A program made the position numbers and the translations under genes. DNA of 64,000 bases from positions 21,802,694 through 21,866,693 of the forward strand of contig CM029386.1 in the NCBI GenBank assembly GCA_017165825.1, written 5' to 3'. The DNA comes from Hepsetus odoe (Eukaryota > Chordata > Actinopteri > Characiformes > Hepsetidae). This document shows positions 19,501-26,894 of this stretch, piece by piece. Each line of letters opens with the position of its first letter. Position 1 is the stretch's first letter. A model generated the notes under the pieces. It was given only the letters and a program-made list of their open reading frames with translations, did not search any database and was not told the DNA's origin.

Positions 19501-19996
19501 GCAACCTTCTGGTGAGGAAATTGAACCCACAATTTTCCGATCTCAGGCCAACTCCCTAACCACTAGACCACCGCTGCCCCAGTGCAGCTCACTTCGGACA
19601 CTTTCAGTTACTCAATAATATTTTGGAGTGTTTGAGAGTGGATGGGAAAAAGAACATGGCAGATTAATCTTGGACCCTTTCCCACTTGCACTGACTTCAG
19701 GTATATTTTGCCACTGGACTATTAAGAACAACTGGTTTTAATAACAGAATCTGCCAAATAAAGCAGCTGCTGAGCAAAACCTTCTAAAGCTTCCAGAATT
19801 CACACTAAGATACAGATGATCTCAGTAGTATATGATCTATTCTAAAGGGATGAAAAAGGAAAAAGAAGACTTTACCTGCACAGTAAGTGGGCATTGGAAG
19901 AGACAAACTTGGCTTGACGAGTCTGTAGACGTAGTAATTTCCAGAACATGCTTTAACTTGAATTGGGTTTGATGGTAAAAAATTCAACCATGTTCC
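4462..19996 (-). CDS. Gene A: D8C adhesion GPCR, extracellular half
   Basis: A partial adhesion GPCR read on the minus strand. Exons in transcript order: 19996-19876 (D8C type b, 5' cut by gap), 14469-14086 (D8C type a), 13914-13879 (12-codon linker), 13298-13264, 13185-13108, 13004-12818, 12091-11978, 7060-6879 (GAIN), 5139-4972 (GPS) and 4520-4462 (start of TM1, cut by gap). All introns have GT-AG borders, and phases 1-1-1-0-0-1-1-0-0 run without stops. The protein would be a surface receptor that self-cleaves at HL/ST in its GPS. It has one GAIN domain, while the plus-strand paralogue has two. Its large introns host several insertions, including the 4-kb LTR element. No signal-peptide exon was found. 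It probably continues into gene X (20562-26351) if the contig is flipped. Confidence 0.8.
4521..4971. other. Intron of gene A, no further feature
   Basis: A short TA run near 4712-4731. Otherwise unique-looking AT-rich intron with nothing recognised. Confidence 0.5.
4972..5139 (-). CDS. Gene A: GPS exon
   Basis: A 168-base phase 0-0 exon. It carries the conserved GPS pattern CVYWNETEWIVDGC, then CSCVHLSTFALIMQ. Cleavage in this family falls within HL/ST, exposing the tethered agonist TFALIMQ. Both Cys pairs and both Trp are present. The sequence is closer to the second GPS of gene B (49587-49745) than to the first. Confidence 0.9.
5291..6654. mobile_element. Degenerate Tc1/mariner-like DNA transposon
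   Basis: Inverted termini: 'acagtcatgtgaaaaaatta' at 5291 and its imperfect complement 'taattttttcacataactgt' ending at 6654, flanked by TA on both sides as expected for Tc1/mariner. The interior has no open transposase. It carries a solo LTR at 6340-6613, so it inserted first. It lies in the intron before the GPS exon of gene A. Confidence 0.7.
6340..6613 (+). mobile_element. Solo LTR (family of the 7307-11368 element)
   Basis: Starts TGTCACAG and ends CCGTTACA, with TATA-like 'tatttaag', an 'aataaa' signal, and the family core 'gatggcgctctgttctgact'. It is flanked by a perfect 5-base target duplication, aaaag, at 6335-6339 and 6614-6618. No internal region, so it is a solo LTR on the plus strand. 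Confidence 0.85.
6879..7060 (-). CDS. Gene A: last GAIN exon
   Basis: A 182-base exon entering in phase 1 and leaving in phase 0, the same length as the two equivalent exons of gene B. It encodes GSAAVAFMSFTSMSSML, later TMMTNVVSATLPKT and PVNFTMKHNQ, typical of the beta-sandwich part of the GAIN domain just before the GPS. It resembles the first GAIN of gene B more than the second. Confidence 0.88.
7307..7623 (-). repeat. 3' LTR of the cargo element
   Basis: 317 bases, TGTAAC to GTGACA on the plus strand. It is preceded on the sense strand by a G-run polypurine tract. Near-identical to 11052-11368. Confidence 0.93.
7562..9216 (-). CDS. Cargo ORF, second part: IQ end, coiled coil, Ser-rich tail
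   Basis: Reads on the minus strand from about 9216, where the frame shifts by one relative to the upstream ORF. It begins with the last IQ units (AASVLQRRFRGG, AAICLQKSFRGKQ, AAKTIQSHLR), then a long heptad-rich coiled coil of about 230 residues (TEQKELLTELYQQLMAKE, later EKLEAKIATMEEQLNQTRAE), then a Ser/Thr-rich tail. The last 90 or so residues are translated element 3' sequence and LTR, so host-like sequence ends near 7800-7860. I cannot name the source of the coiled coil; it is not the known C-terminus of ASPM and may come from a different gene. Confidence 0.75.
8965..11049 (-). CDS. Cargo ORF, first part: novel N-terminus and ASPM-like IQ repeats
   Basis: An open frame of 694 codons starting two to three bases inside the 5' LTR boundary. 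Residues 1-135 match nothing I recognise and may be a gag-like remnant or third host piece. Residues 135-215 are a low-complexity Thr/Ser/Ala/Pro tract of short repeats (APTAPQ, APSSPQRES). From about residue 310 come at least ten IQ motifs of ASPM type, for example AAVTIQAQVRKHLSRKYY and AAAVLQAAFRGMKTRQTL, spaced as in the IQ array of ASPM, a spindle-pole protein. No introns remain in the IQ array, consistent with capture from an RNA. After about residue 612 the frame is shifted and meaningless; the true continuation is in the next frame. Confidence 0.82.
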   Translation of the reverse strand: MSRQYLDVASHEGEQERVLWAAANVVKRTLQLIKTWETEVTPLDLREHLDGEEWVRWTPMATARELERRLKNATSLLPLDIIPDPELRMDRFALCLRMLVSMAARAQRYLDTLDRVFFSASDIEGGASLTAGVAQRGSTTPTAPQATQRGSTAPTAPQAAQPGSTTPTAPQAAQPGSTAPSSPQRESTAPSSPQRESTAPSAPQRESTAPSSPQRESAAPTERNTKKAARNKRCEAVAKKVVPDTESWRTAETASCIVQLGRSTKEALHSKASGIKESIHKPSPTKPSAAQQTEKEQLQVTGKFRMKVRVQMQIEHEAAVTIQAQVRKHLSRKYYLKLLWAARTVQQHYRANKMMKQDMKSLKEKKMAAAVLQAAFRGMKTRQTLKQKHQAATVVQCAYRAHCARTRYLCIKYAAIAIQLRYRSTLDARKQREEFLKLCATAMFLQACFTGQRVRREVILQHQAASLIQAAFRRHREVVKYQAIRVSAIIIQRHFRSYTKGKFEQERYQVLRRSVICIQAAFRGFSVRKNVAAMHKAATMIQAAFRRHREVVKYQAIRVSAIIIQRHFRSYTKGKFEQERYQVLRRSVICIQAAFRAVRKNVAAMHKAATMIQAVVNAPARLVSRSSAGQQVFFRGGSEVESGHQQKHRGISCSDMLQFACKSHSEESRQGIWPNGSELQRQSNLTSEMNKSAT
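9216..9640 (-). repeat. Tandem duplication of about 210 bp inside the IQ array
   Basis: The block 9216-9420 is repeated at 9421-9640, encoding twice the pair of IQ units AAFRRHREVVKYQ and SVICIQAAFR. By eye the copies are identical except for a 6-base difference (FRGFSVRKN versus FRAVRKN). Such near-identity points to duplication inside the element or shortly before capture. Confidence 0.85.
11052..11368 (-). repeat. 5' LTR of the cargo element
   Basis: 317 bases, partner of 7307-7623, differing only in 'gcaagtgc' versus 'gccaatgc'. The sense strand leaves the LTR directly into the ATG of the cargo ORF. No standard tRNA primer-binding site (TGG start) is visible at the junction. Confidence 0.93.
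11374..11977. other. Intron of gene A, nothing recognised
   Basis: About 600 bases between the LTR element and the next exon. Short open frames only, with no motif and no clear repeat. Confidence 0.5.
11978..12091 (-). CDS. Gene A: GAIN exon (VQVFGVGPNTSL)
   Basis: A 114-base phase 1-1 exon between acceptor 'cttttcag' and donor 'gtaaag'. It encodes DVQVFGVGPNTSLIENP and QISKNNN. Exons of exactly 114 bases occur at the same place in both GAIN copies of gene B (46213-46326 and 48613-48726). Confidence 0.85.
12095..12350 (-). mobile_element. SINE family 2 copy
   Basis: A tRNA-derived SINE in reverse orientation: on the minus strand it starts 'ggggcagcggtggcctagta', continues through 'aaatgcagaggtccaatttc', and ends in a 'tgacaagaattgtcactttc' tail. 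Related copies recur throughout the window. Confidence 0.75.
12540..12776. repeat. Fold-back SINE family 3 (hairpin)
   Basis: A SINE with an RTE-like end ('ccgcttgtccc'), here rearranged so that 12596-12640 and 12694-12740 are inverted copies: 'agggcgaaggacgggggaca' returns as its complement. Arms of about 43 bases with one or two mismatches and a loop of about 55 bases would form a stable hairpin in the gene A transcript. Confidence 0.75.
12818..13004 (-). CDS. Gene A: GAIN exon (long helical part)
   Basis: A 187-base exon, phase 0 to 1. It encodes VVTRYLGTVLNTQGQLL, NAVLNKTEKLVSTLV and YSVSISLSSLG: the helical GAIN-A region with several N-glycosylation sites. The equivalents in gene B are 148 and 178 bases, differing by whole codons. 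Confidence 0.85.
13108..13185 (-). CDS. Gene A: first GAIN exon
   Basis: A 78-base phase 0-0 exon (INFTPQCGENLFSQIDNI, then TATVLPPT). The two corresponding exons of gene B (45697-45774 and 48158-48235) are also 78 bases. Confidence 0.8.
13264..13298 (-). CDS. Gene A: small exon before GAIN
   Basis: About 35 bases, phase 1 to 0, ending ITVSSECQ before donor 'gtttgt'. It matches the 32-base exon ITMSPQCQ of gene B at 45564-45595, with the same unusual donor. The acceptor is 'acaacag'; its choice is supported by the length difference being one codon. Confidence 0.65.
13299..13878. other. Intron of gene A, nothing recognised
   Basis: About 580 bases, AT-rich, without clear repeats or exons. 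Confidence 0.45.
13879..13914 (-). CDS. Gene A: 12-codon linker exon
   Basis: 36 bases, phase 1-1, acceptor 'cttgttgtag', donor 'gtacag', encoding VTDILPVSKPT. It starts with ATGT after the acceptor, as all the linker exons of gene B do. Gene A has just this one linker, compared with about eight in gene B. Confidence 0.7.
14086..14469 (-). CDS. Gene A: D8C exon (type a, ten cysteines)
   Basis: A 384-base phase 1-1 exon between acceptor 'catgacag' and donor 'gtaact'. It encodes a complete D8C domain: SYDPCSSYASLDQSWRATN, WYRLLYNGMSIRMPESC, RCGTDIPLWLNGPHP, RGVCGNSGSDCC, VKACPGNYYVYEFV and CNAAYCAG. All ten cysteines of the type are present. It is most similar to the third D8C of gene B (37391-37771). 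In uromodulin and GP2 this domain lies in the N-terminal pathogen-binding region. Confidence 0.9.
14596..14901 (-). mobile_element. Solo LTR of the cargo-element family
   Basis: 306 bases, TGTCACGG to CTGTGACA, with the family's 'atgcagagccaggagt' and 'cagaacagagcgccctcta' blocks. Orientation is minus. Flanks tcatc and tcagc are a likely 5-base target duplication with one mutation. Older than the copies at 7307 and 11052. Confidence 0.82.
15060..18498 (+). mobile_element. RTE (Rex3/Expander-like) LINE, long copy
   Basis: Bounded by an 11-base target duplication cagaatgtaca (15049-15059 and 18499-18509). It starts with a conserved GC-rich 5' end and ends in 'ggataagcggaggagaatgg' followed by GATG-like repeats, typical of the fish RTE group. 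It encodes, in several broken frames, an apurinic-type endonuclease (LLGDFNAHVGNDSDTW near 15870; IDFVVVSSDLQPHVLDTRVK and STDHHLVV near 16290-16380) and a reverse transcriptase (WTSGTVPLDWKTGVVVPLI near 17200, NYRGITLLSLPGKVYSG, CFVDLEKAFDRVPR near 17490, and VRVGLRQGCPFSPILF near 17650). Stops and frameshifts make it inactive. A SINE interrupts the endonuclease. Confidence 0.88.
15927..16131 (+). mobile_element. SINE family 1 nested in the RTE endonuclease
   Basis: A tRNA-derived head with A-box-like 'tggtctagtggtaggg' and B-box-like 'ggttcgaatcccac', and an L2-like tail 'gctctggataacagcgtctg' plus 'aaatgtaaatg'. It is flanked by the 7-base target duplication gattggg (15920-15926 and 16132-16138). 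It inserted after the RTE. Confidence 0.88.
18820..19255 (-). mobile_element. RTE-like LINE fragment (second family), duplicate copy
   Basis: Sister of 1890-2330, with the same reverse-transcriptase fragment on the minus strand. It begins downstream of 'gttgttgatggagaatgttg' and is more broken than its sister. Confidence 0.65.
19365..19585 (-). mobile_element. SINE family 2 copy
   Basis: Reverse orientation, with 'aaagtgactattctcgtcat', 'gaagcagggagcagtgaggg', 'ggacagtaccttgctcaagc' and the tRNA-like head 'aaccactagaccaccgctgc'. Part of the duplicated block. Confidence 0.7.
19876..19996 (-). CDS. Gene A: D8C exon (type b), 5' part lost in gap
   Basis: The last 121 bases of a cysteine-poor D8C exon (SNPIQVKACSGNYYVYRLVK, then PTYCAG before donor 'gtaaag'). 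Almost the same as 2855-2975. Counted as the exon before 14469-14086 because type b precedes type a in gene B as well. Confidence 0.75.
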
Positions 19997-20496
19997 NNNN
20001 NNNNNNNNNNNNNNNNNNNNNNNNNNNNNNNNNNNNNNNNNNNNNNNNNNNNNNNNNNNNNNNNNNNNNNNNNNNNNNNNNNNNNNNNNNNNNNNNNNNN
20101 NNNNNNNNNNNNNNNNNNNNNNNNNNNNNNNNNNNNNNNNNNNNNNNNNNNNNNNNNNNNNNNNNNNNNNNNNNNNNNNNNNNNNNNNNNNNNNNNNNNN
20201 NNNNNNNNNNNNNNNNNNNNNNNNNNNNNNNNNNNNNNNNNNNNNNNNNNNNNNNNNNNNNNNNNNNNNNNNNNNNNNNNNNNNNNNNNNNNNNNNNNNN
20301 NNNNNNNNNNNNNNNNNNNNNNNNNNNNNNNNNNNNNNNNNNNNNNNNNNNNNNNNNNNNNNNNNNNNNNNNNNNNNNNNNNNNNNNNNNNNNNNNNNNN
20401 NNNNNNNNNNNNNNNNNNNNNNNNNNNNNNNNNNNNNNNNNNNNNNNNNNNNNNNNNNNNNNNNNNNNNNNNNNNNNNNNNNNNNNNNNNNNNNNN
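19997..20496. other. Assembly gap 2 (500 N)
   Basis: Exactly 500 N. The left flank is a minus-strand D8C exon; the right flank is plus-strand intron just before a TM3 exon. All upstream exons of the gene on the right are missing. Confidence 0.99.
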
Positions 20497-20561
20497 GGAA
20501 GGGTTAAACACAGGTCTAAAGAAACTAGAATCCATCTTATCCCCATCCTTTCTTTCTTCAG

Positions 20562-21170
20562 CTGCTGTGTGCAGTGCTGTCAGGTGTTCTGCACTTCCTC
20601 TTCCTCTCGGCATTTGTGTGGATGTTCATCGAAGCTGTGCAGCTTTTCCTCCTTGTGAAGAACCTCACCAAGCTCAGATCAAAGCAGAATGAGGTGCTTG
20701 GATGGAAGTGTCTGATTGTGATTGGCTACACAGTTCCTATGGTTATAGTGGGCGTGTCTGTGGGACTGTTTCCTGAAGGATACGGCAGTGACAAGTGAGT
20801 GTGTTTCATTTTTAAAAACGTTGATGAAAGAATGGTTCCTTCAATGATGTTACTGGTAAATGAAAGTCATCAGTCTTCACAATCATTAACCTTCAAATAA
20901 TGATGTCTTCTGTGTCCCTCTGTCCAGATGCTGGATTAAGACAGAAAGAAACTTTGTGTGGAGTTTTCTGGGACCCGTGTGTTTTATTCTGATTGTAAGT
21001 TATTGTTCACTCTTGATTCATTAAATAAAGATTCACATTAAAATATGATCTGACAGTTTGCACAAAATTTATAAAGTTACACAATTAAAAAGCTTTTGCC
21101 CTTTTAAGTACTTCATAACTGGCTAATAAATATTTGCTAATAGGTAATAATGATTGCAAACTAACACAAA

Positions 21171-21265
<95 letters not shown>

Positions 21266-24200
21266 GTGTGTATATATACACACATATAATGCATGTTTCT
21301 GCTTTGTTGACAACAAATAGCGATACTGGACGATCAAGACTTTTCAATAAAGTTAACAGTGGTATTTCTGCATTTAATGATCAGACTGATTGTTTTCTAC
21401 CTTTGTAGGTCAACTTGATCTTCTTCATTATCATCATCATCACCCTCAGAAACATCCTTACAAGGACCAACAGTGCACAGTTCAAAATCAAGCAAATGAG
21501 GTAAAGAAATGACACATCTTATAACTAATTTCTGAAACTAGATGTGAAAACCTGTGAGATTAGCATATGACAGGTTGATGAATTTACTGTGATTCTGGTC
21601 CTAATGCCCCCAGTATAGACTGGCCATTTGGCTCAAATGGACTTGCAGACCAGTAGAGATTCATTTAGAGCGTTTCCTCCAGAGAACCAACTCCATTCTG
21701 GTTCTGGCACCAGATTTTCAACTGGCTGGAGTTTTTAGATTAAAAAATGATCATTGACTGGTGGGAATGTTAGTGTCAAATGGCACAAATGTTCAGAGAA
21801 TCTGGACCAAACTGTTTTAAGTTCTAATTGTTAGTGGAAATGGCAAAGAGAAGGTCATGCTATACCGACCACAGTTCTGTTTAAGATCCATCTCTCCATT
21901 TCTAGAATCCTTGTCTTTAAAACTCTGGTCCAAAGCGTTATCCTTGGTTGCCCCTGGATTCTGGGTTTCTTCACAGAGGACAACCACGTGCTGGAGACCA
22001 TCTTCGTGTTACTCAACTCCCAGCAGGGCACCTTCATCTTCCTGGTCCATTGTTTTCTCAACAAAGAGGTCAGTGATCAGCTATAGTATCTAAAAACACT
22101 TAGCATCTTGCAGTCGAACCTTTCCATCTGACAGTGTGAGTCATCAGGTGGGCTGCAGTATTGTTCATGGAAGTAGGTGATGGGTGTGGTGGTGATGCCA
22201 CATATGTTTCATTTCAATTCTACATTATGTTACAGTGTGACCCACTCCTAACACAGGGAGCCACACTGGGTTAGGTCCGAAGAGCAGCACCTGAAGCTGA
22301 CAGCACCCAAAATACTCAGTTAAACTCAAGATAACACAATCAAACACTCAAAACAGGTGGAAAACAAAGCACTCTATTTGGGTGGTTTCTAATATCATGT
22401 GTTTGTGCTTGTGACTGTTTTTTTTTTCTTCTTTTGCACGTGAGCTTGTCGCTTGGTGCCTTTTTTTTTCTTTCACTGAGTAAAGTTTGAGCGAGAAGCT
22501 CGAGAATCTCAGAGGGTGTAGTGTCAGTTAGCACAATGAGTTGAAGCTCAAGGATGTTGGTCTGACACAAACACAGAGAGAGAGAGAGAGAAACAGAGAC
22601 ATGAGAGTAAACCCAAGGATCTTTACCAAAATTACCGGCAGTGCTGTTAAAACGAACCCAGCAAGTTTTCACTACGTTTTTGTTTCTAAAGGTTGAGTCT
22701 AGATAGCATTGTACTAAGCAAATAGAGGTGGGGCGTGGCCACTCGGCCACTGCTTTTATTTTATTTGGGTCCATGCTCAGTTACCCCATGGGAGACTACA
22801 AAGCCCAGGAAGGTGACAGAGCGAGCATGGAAGAGGGATTTTTCCAAATAAATTATGTTCTAGGAGCAATTGGAGGATCCTCCTAACATGGACCACATGT
22901 TCAGCCACTGTTAGGCTAAAAATGAGGACGTCATCCAGACGAATGCATAGCAATCCAGAGCCTCTCTCAAAACCTCATTTTTGAAGTGCTGAAATACTGC
23001 AGGAGCATTTTTAAGCCCGAATAGCAAAACAAGGTACTCATAATGCCCAGCTGGGGTGATGAAGGCAATCTTCCACTCGTGACCTTCCCTGATCCGTATG
23101 AGGTTGTAGGCATTGCGCAGGTCCAATTTAGTAAAAGGCCTGTTGAAGTGCCTCAAAGGCAGCCGACATGACAAGGGTATCTGTCCTTAACTGTTACCTT
23201 ATTGAGACCCCGATAATCTATACATGGGTGGCGGTGGTCTAGTGGTAGGGTACTTGCCTACGGACCTCTGGATCAAGAGGTCCCCGGTTCGAATCCCACC
23301 ACTACCACCACTACCACCACTGGGTCCCTGAGTAAGACCCTGAACCCTGAGTTGCTCCAGGGGGACTGTCCCTGTACACTTACATTAGGACATGTAAGTC
23401 GCTCTGGATAAGAGCGTCTGCTAAATGCCGTAAATGTAAATGTAAATGTATACATGGACGGAGACCGCCATTCTTTTTTTTCCCCACAAAGAAGAACCCC
23501 GCCCCTGCAGGGGATGTGGATGGCCATATGAAACCCACAGCCAGAGCCTCTTGAATGCAATCCACCATGGCCACCTTCTCGGGACCCGAAAGGGAAAACA
23601 GGTGACCTCTATGAGGAGTAGGACCTGGAAGAATATCTATAGCACAATCATAGGGTTGGTGAGGAGGAGGAAGGAGTTGGGTTTTTTTATTTCCTAAAAA
23701 CTTCTTGGGGGTCCCAGTATTCTGGGGGAACTGTGTACAGAACAGGAATCTCCTCGGAAGTGAGTGGAGTCTTTGGAGTTTGCCCAATGATATTACGGGA
23801 ACGACTGCAATGGGAGCCCAACGCAACTACAAAGTGGGTCAACCAACCGAAACGCGGTTTGTGTTGCTGTAGCCAGGGAAAACCCAAAATAAGGGGCAGG
23901 TCAGGGGCCTGAACAAGAAACAGGGGCAATTGTTCATAATGTAGGCCAATGCACTAAGGCTCGCCCATCGATAGCTGCCACGGGAAGTGGGTGATCCAGG
24001 GTCACTATGGGTAATCCCTATATCTTGGCCAGCCCTGCATCAGGGAAGTTGCCAGCAGCCACAGAATCTATAAAGGCCTGAAGTCATTCCTCTCAATCTG
24101 AACCCCAACATAGGGATGCACTGAGAGCCACCCCTGATGGCTGTGGGAAAACTGGAGGACCTGCCCAGAGTCCCAAATCTGTGATGGATGCCCGAAGGTG

Positions 24201-26351
24201 ACCGGAGCGGCCACGGTAAAGGCATTTGCCTTCCCACATCCGGTCCTCCCATTCTTGGCGGGTAAGATGTGTATGCCTTTGCTGCATAGGCTGAGGCTCC
24301 TATGAAGGGTCTTCAGCTCTTAAGAATACAGGAACTGTGTGCTGTGGGTTGGCTCTTGGACTTTGGGACCCTTTGGTTTCCCAAGTCTGTCTACACTCTC
24401 TAAGGTGATTATCAATCCTTAGGGAGAGTTCGATTAGGCCCTCAAGGTTGTCTGGGAGTTCCCAAGGACCTATTTCATCCTCAAGTTCACTATTCAACCT
24501 TTGGGAATAGGTCACCATTAGTGCCGTTTAGTTCCAGCTGCTTCCTTCAGCTATGGTATGGAACTCAATGGTATAATCTGCAACTGAACACCTTCCCTGT
24601 CGTAGTTGAAGCAGGGAGGAGCTGGCCTCCCTCCCACTGCCGGGATGGTCAGAAGTGTTTCTGAGGGTGGAGGTGAACTGAGTGTGAGAGGAATACACCT
24701 CTGGCTGGTGCTCCAGCACTGGGGTGGCCCATGACAGGGCTCTCCTTGTGTGCAGTGGAATAAGATAGACTCCTTTGGCTCTTTAAGTGAGAAACTGAGC
24801 AGGCTGCTGCTCAAATGCTAGAGAGCATTGTAGAAGGAAGCTGCTCAATCATCAATCAAATGCCTGTGAGGTGGTAAAAGTGGCATTGGCGGAGACAAAT
24901 AATAGGAGTTGCTGCAGGGGCAGTTGTAGGAGGTTAAATTCTAACTCGCAGGGCAGTAGTGAGTTCCTGCAGTTGTGTCATTATCTGTTACAGAGCCTGC
25001 TCATGCCTATGGTAGCACTCTGAGCAGCCTGAGCAGTATGAACAGCATCTTCGTGTGTCCCTGCGTCCATTCTGGCTGGGCCGTTCTGTTTCGGTGTAAC
25101 CTGCTCCTAGCACAGAGAGCCACACTGGGTTAGGACGCAAGAGCAGAGATTTTTAAGAGTTTTTTTTTTTGCACGTGAGCTTGACACTTCATGCTCTTTT
25201 CCTTTTTTTTTTTTTGCACATGAGCATGTCGCTTCGTGGCTATTTTTTTTTCTTTGAGTAAAGTTTGAGCTCAAAGCTCGAGAAACTTGGGTTGGGGGCA
25301 TTAGTCAAGACAAGAGCCAAAGCTTGAGGGTGTCGATCTGACACAAACACAAAGAGAGAAAGAAAGGGAGACCCAAGAGTAAACCCAAAGATCTTTCCCA
25401 AAATTACCAGGAGTGCCATTAAAACGACCCAGCAAGTCTTAACAAATTTTTGTTTATATAGAGGAGGAGGCAGCTGAAAGGAATAACTCCTGATTACCAC
25501 GCCTGATTCGCTTGTGTCCCAACAGCAGTCTTGGGTCATCTAGTGCCCCAGTGGGGATGGGCTTTTACAACATAAAGAACAGTGTCATTCATGATCCTCT
25601 ATATCTCTTCTACAAACTCAGACCTTTCATTCTGGACTTTACTTAAACCATGATTTTAAGTGAAAGTAAACTTGAAAGTGAAAGTGACTATTTTCTTCAT
25701 TATGAAACATGGCACAGCACACAGTGAGACATATCAAAATTCAACTACTACTTTCCACCCACACACATCCTGCAGCAGGGGGCAGCTATTTAAAGCACCA
25801 GGGAGCAGTGAGGGGAACAGTACCTTGCTCAAGGGCACCTCAAGGCAACCTACTGGTCTGGGATTTTAACCCACTATATTTCGTTCCTGGGGCTTAGTCT
25901 CATACCATTATTGGCTCCCTGTTTCAGGTTAAGTCAGGCCCCAGTTCAGGCTTTGTGTTGACCAGTTTAGGATATTCTATCGATTATCAGTTATTATATC
26001 ATTTAAAATATTGTTCAGACATTGCTGACATGCAGTGACAATAAAACATCACCAAGACATGAATGGTGGTACTGGGAACTTGAACATCAGCACCGGGAAC
26101 TTGGACATTAGCACTGGGAAATCAAATGTTGGTCAAGTTGGGATAATCAGAGCTTGGAAGAGAAATTTCCACTTTCATTAATACTGTTTCATTTCAGTGT
26201 TGTCACTCTGTTTTGGTTCTGTTGATGAACTGACTGTTCTATCGTCTACCTCCAGGTCAGGCAGCAGTACCGGAAGTGGATGATCACTTTTTGCTGCTGC
26301 TTTTTAAAAAAAAAGATTGTCAGTGAAAGGATCTCCACAACTACATCATAA
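20562..26351 (+). CDS. Gene X: adhesion GPCR, TM3 to stop codon
   Basis: The 3' half of a receptor. Exons: 20562-20794 (TM3-TM4: GVLHFLFLSAFVWMFIEAV, IGYTVPMVIVGVSVG), 20928-20994 (second extracellular loop and TM5 start: CWIKTERNFVWSFLGPVCF), 21409-21500 (TM5-TM6 loop: NLIFFIIIIITLRNIL), 21906-22068 (TM6-TM7: ILGCPWILGFF, LLNSQQGTFIFLVHC) and 26256-26351 (cytoplasmic tail, VRQQYRKWMITFCCCF to TAA at 26349). Phases agree and lengths match gene B exons to whole codons. The last intron is 4.2 kb and holds a gypsy element. TM1-TM2 and the extracellular part are absent, but the start of TM1 sits at the far end of the neighbouring contig (4462-4520), which strongly suggests one gene. Members of this group couple to G proteins after exposure of the tethered agonist. 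Confidence 0.88.
21165..21262. repeat. CA microsatellite
   Basis: A nearly pure (CA)n run of about 45 units with one 'cagaca' interruption, followed by TA/TG alternation to about 21290. Intronic in gene X. Confidence 0.95.
22236..25569 (-). mobile_element. Degenerate Ty3/gypsy LTR retrotransposon
   Basis: LTR-like ends at 22236-22800 and 25095-25569 share 'agccacactgggttagg', 'gatctt', 'aaaattacc' and other blocks in direct orientation. The minus-strand interior carries gag remnants (24528-24814: SLLQLRQGRCSVADYTIEFH; 24300-24518), then pol pieces at 23380-23929 (PYDCAIDILPGPTPHRGHLF and ALAVGFIWPSTSPAGAGF), then reverse transcriptase at 22911-23174 (FTKLDLRNAYNLIRIREG and FGLKNAPAVFQ). Most of RT, RNase H and integrase are gone. 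It lies in the last intron of gene X. Confidence 0.85.
23228..23448 (+). mobile_element. SINE family 1 nested in the gypsy pol gene
   Basis: A full SINE ('gtggcggtggtctagtggta' to the 'aaatgtaaatg' tail) with a 9-base target duplication tatacatgg at 23219-23227 and 23449-23457. It postdates the gypsy insertion. Confidence 0.9.
25665..25875 (-). mobile_element. SINE family 2 copy
   Basis: Reverse orientation, with 'tgaaagtgactattttcttc', 'cagcagggggcagctattta' and 'ggcaacctactggtct'. The tRNA-like head is lost. Confidence 0.65.
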
Positions 26352-26780
26352 TTAAAGCAGGATAAAATCAGGAATATCCTCCATTCCTGGAATCATTATG
26401 TTGCTTTAAGATATTTCTATATTTTTCTTCAGGTAAATTAACATCTTACAGTTTCTCCTAACTGTTGACTCCATGTATGATTGGGTGAAGGTTTGTGTTC
26501 TCCATATTTCCTTTCTCAGTGCAATCCTGTTGAGTCTTATAAATGAGAGTGTGATGAGTCTGATAATCCCTGCATTTCCTCATAAAAGCCATGTTATATT
26601 ACTTATTGTATTTTAACCTGACAACCACAGTTTTACTGACAGAACTGTGTGAGTTATATAGAGACGATGCTGATGTTAATTTTTGGGTTTAATAATCTTA
26701 ATGAATGAAGATGATTACATTATGAAAATTTTGTTGTGTTTGCTGGATTTCCTTCTTTATAAAAATTAGCAGTTTTAAAT

Positions 26781-26786
26781 AATAAA
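26781..26786 (+). promoter_or_regulatory. Possible polyadenylation signal of gene X
   Basis: AATAAA about 430 bases after the stop codon. Other AATAAA hexamers follow near 26829, so the exact site is uncertain. Confidence 0.35.
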
Positions 26787-26894
26787 TACTCTTTGCAAAT
26801 ATGTGCATTATGGAGATTCTTATATATAAATAAATATCTGTATCTGCAATTTTTTATATTATTTCTTTCCTGAACAACATTGCATTTGGTAAAT

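Larger units (their letters stand above)
18605..19996. repeat. Segmental duplication, copy 2 (partner 1707-3000)
   Basis: Contains the LINE fragment 18820-19255 (minus), a SINE family 2 copy at about 19365-19585, the 'gagtgtttgagagtggatgg' spacer and a D8C exon, in the same order as copy 1. It ends at the assembly gap inside the D8C exon, which suggests the assembler broke at this near-identical repeat. Confidence 0.75.

Noticed and set aside
21085..21408. Open frames rich in Cys-Val or His-Thr
   Set aside because: Translations of the CA microsatellite.
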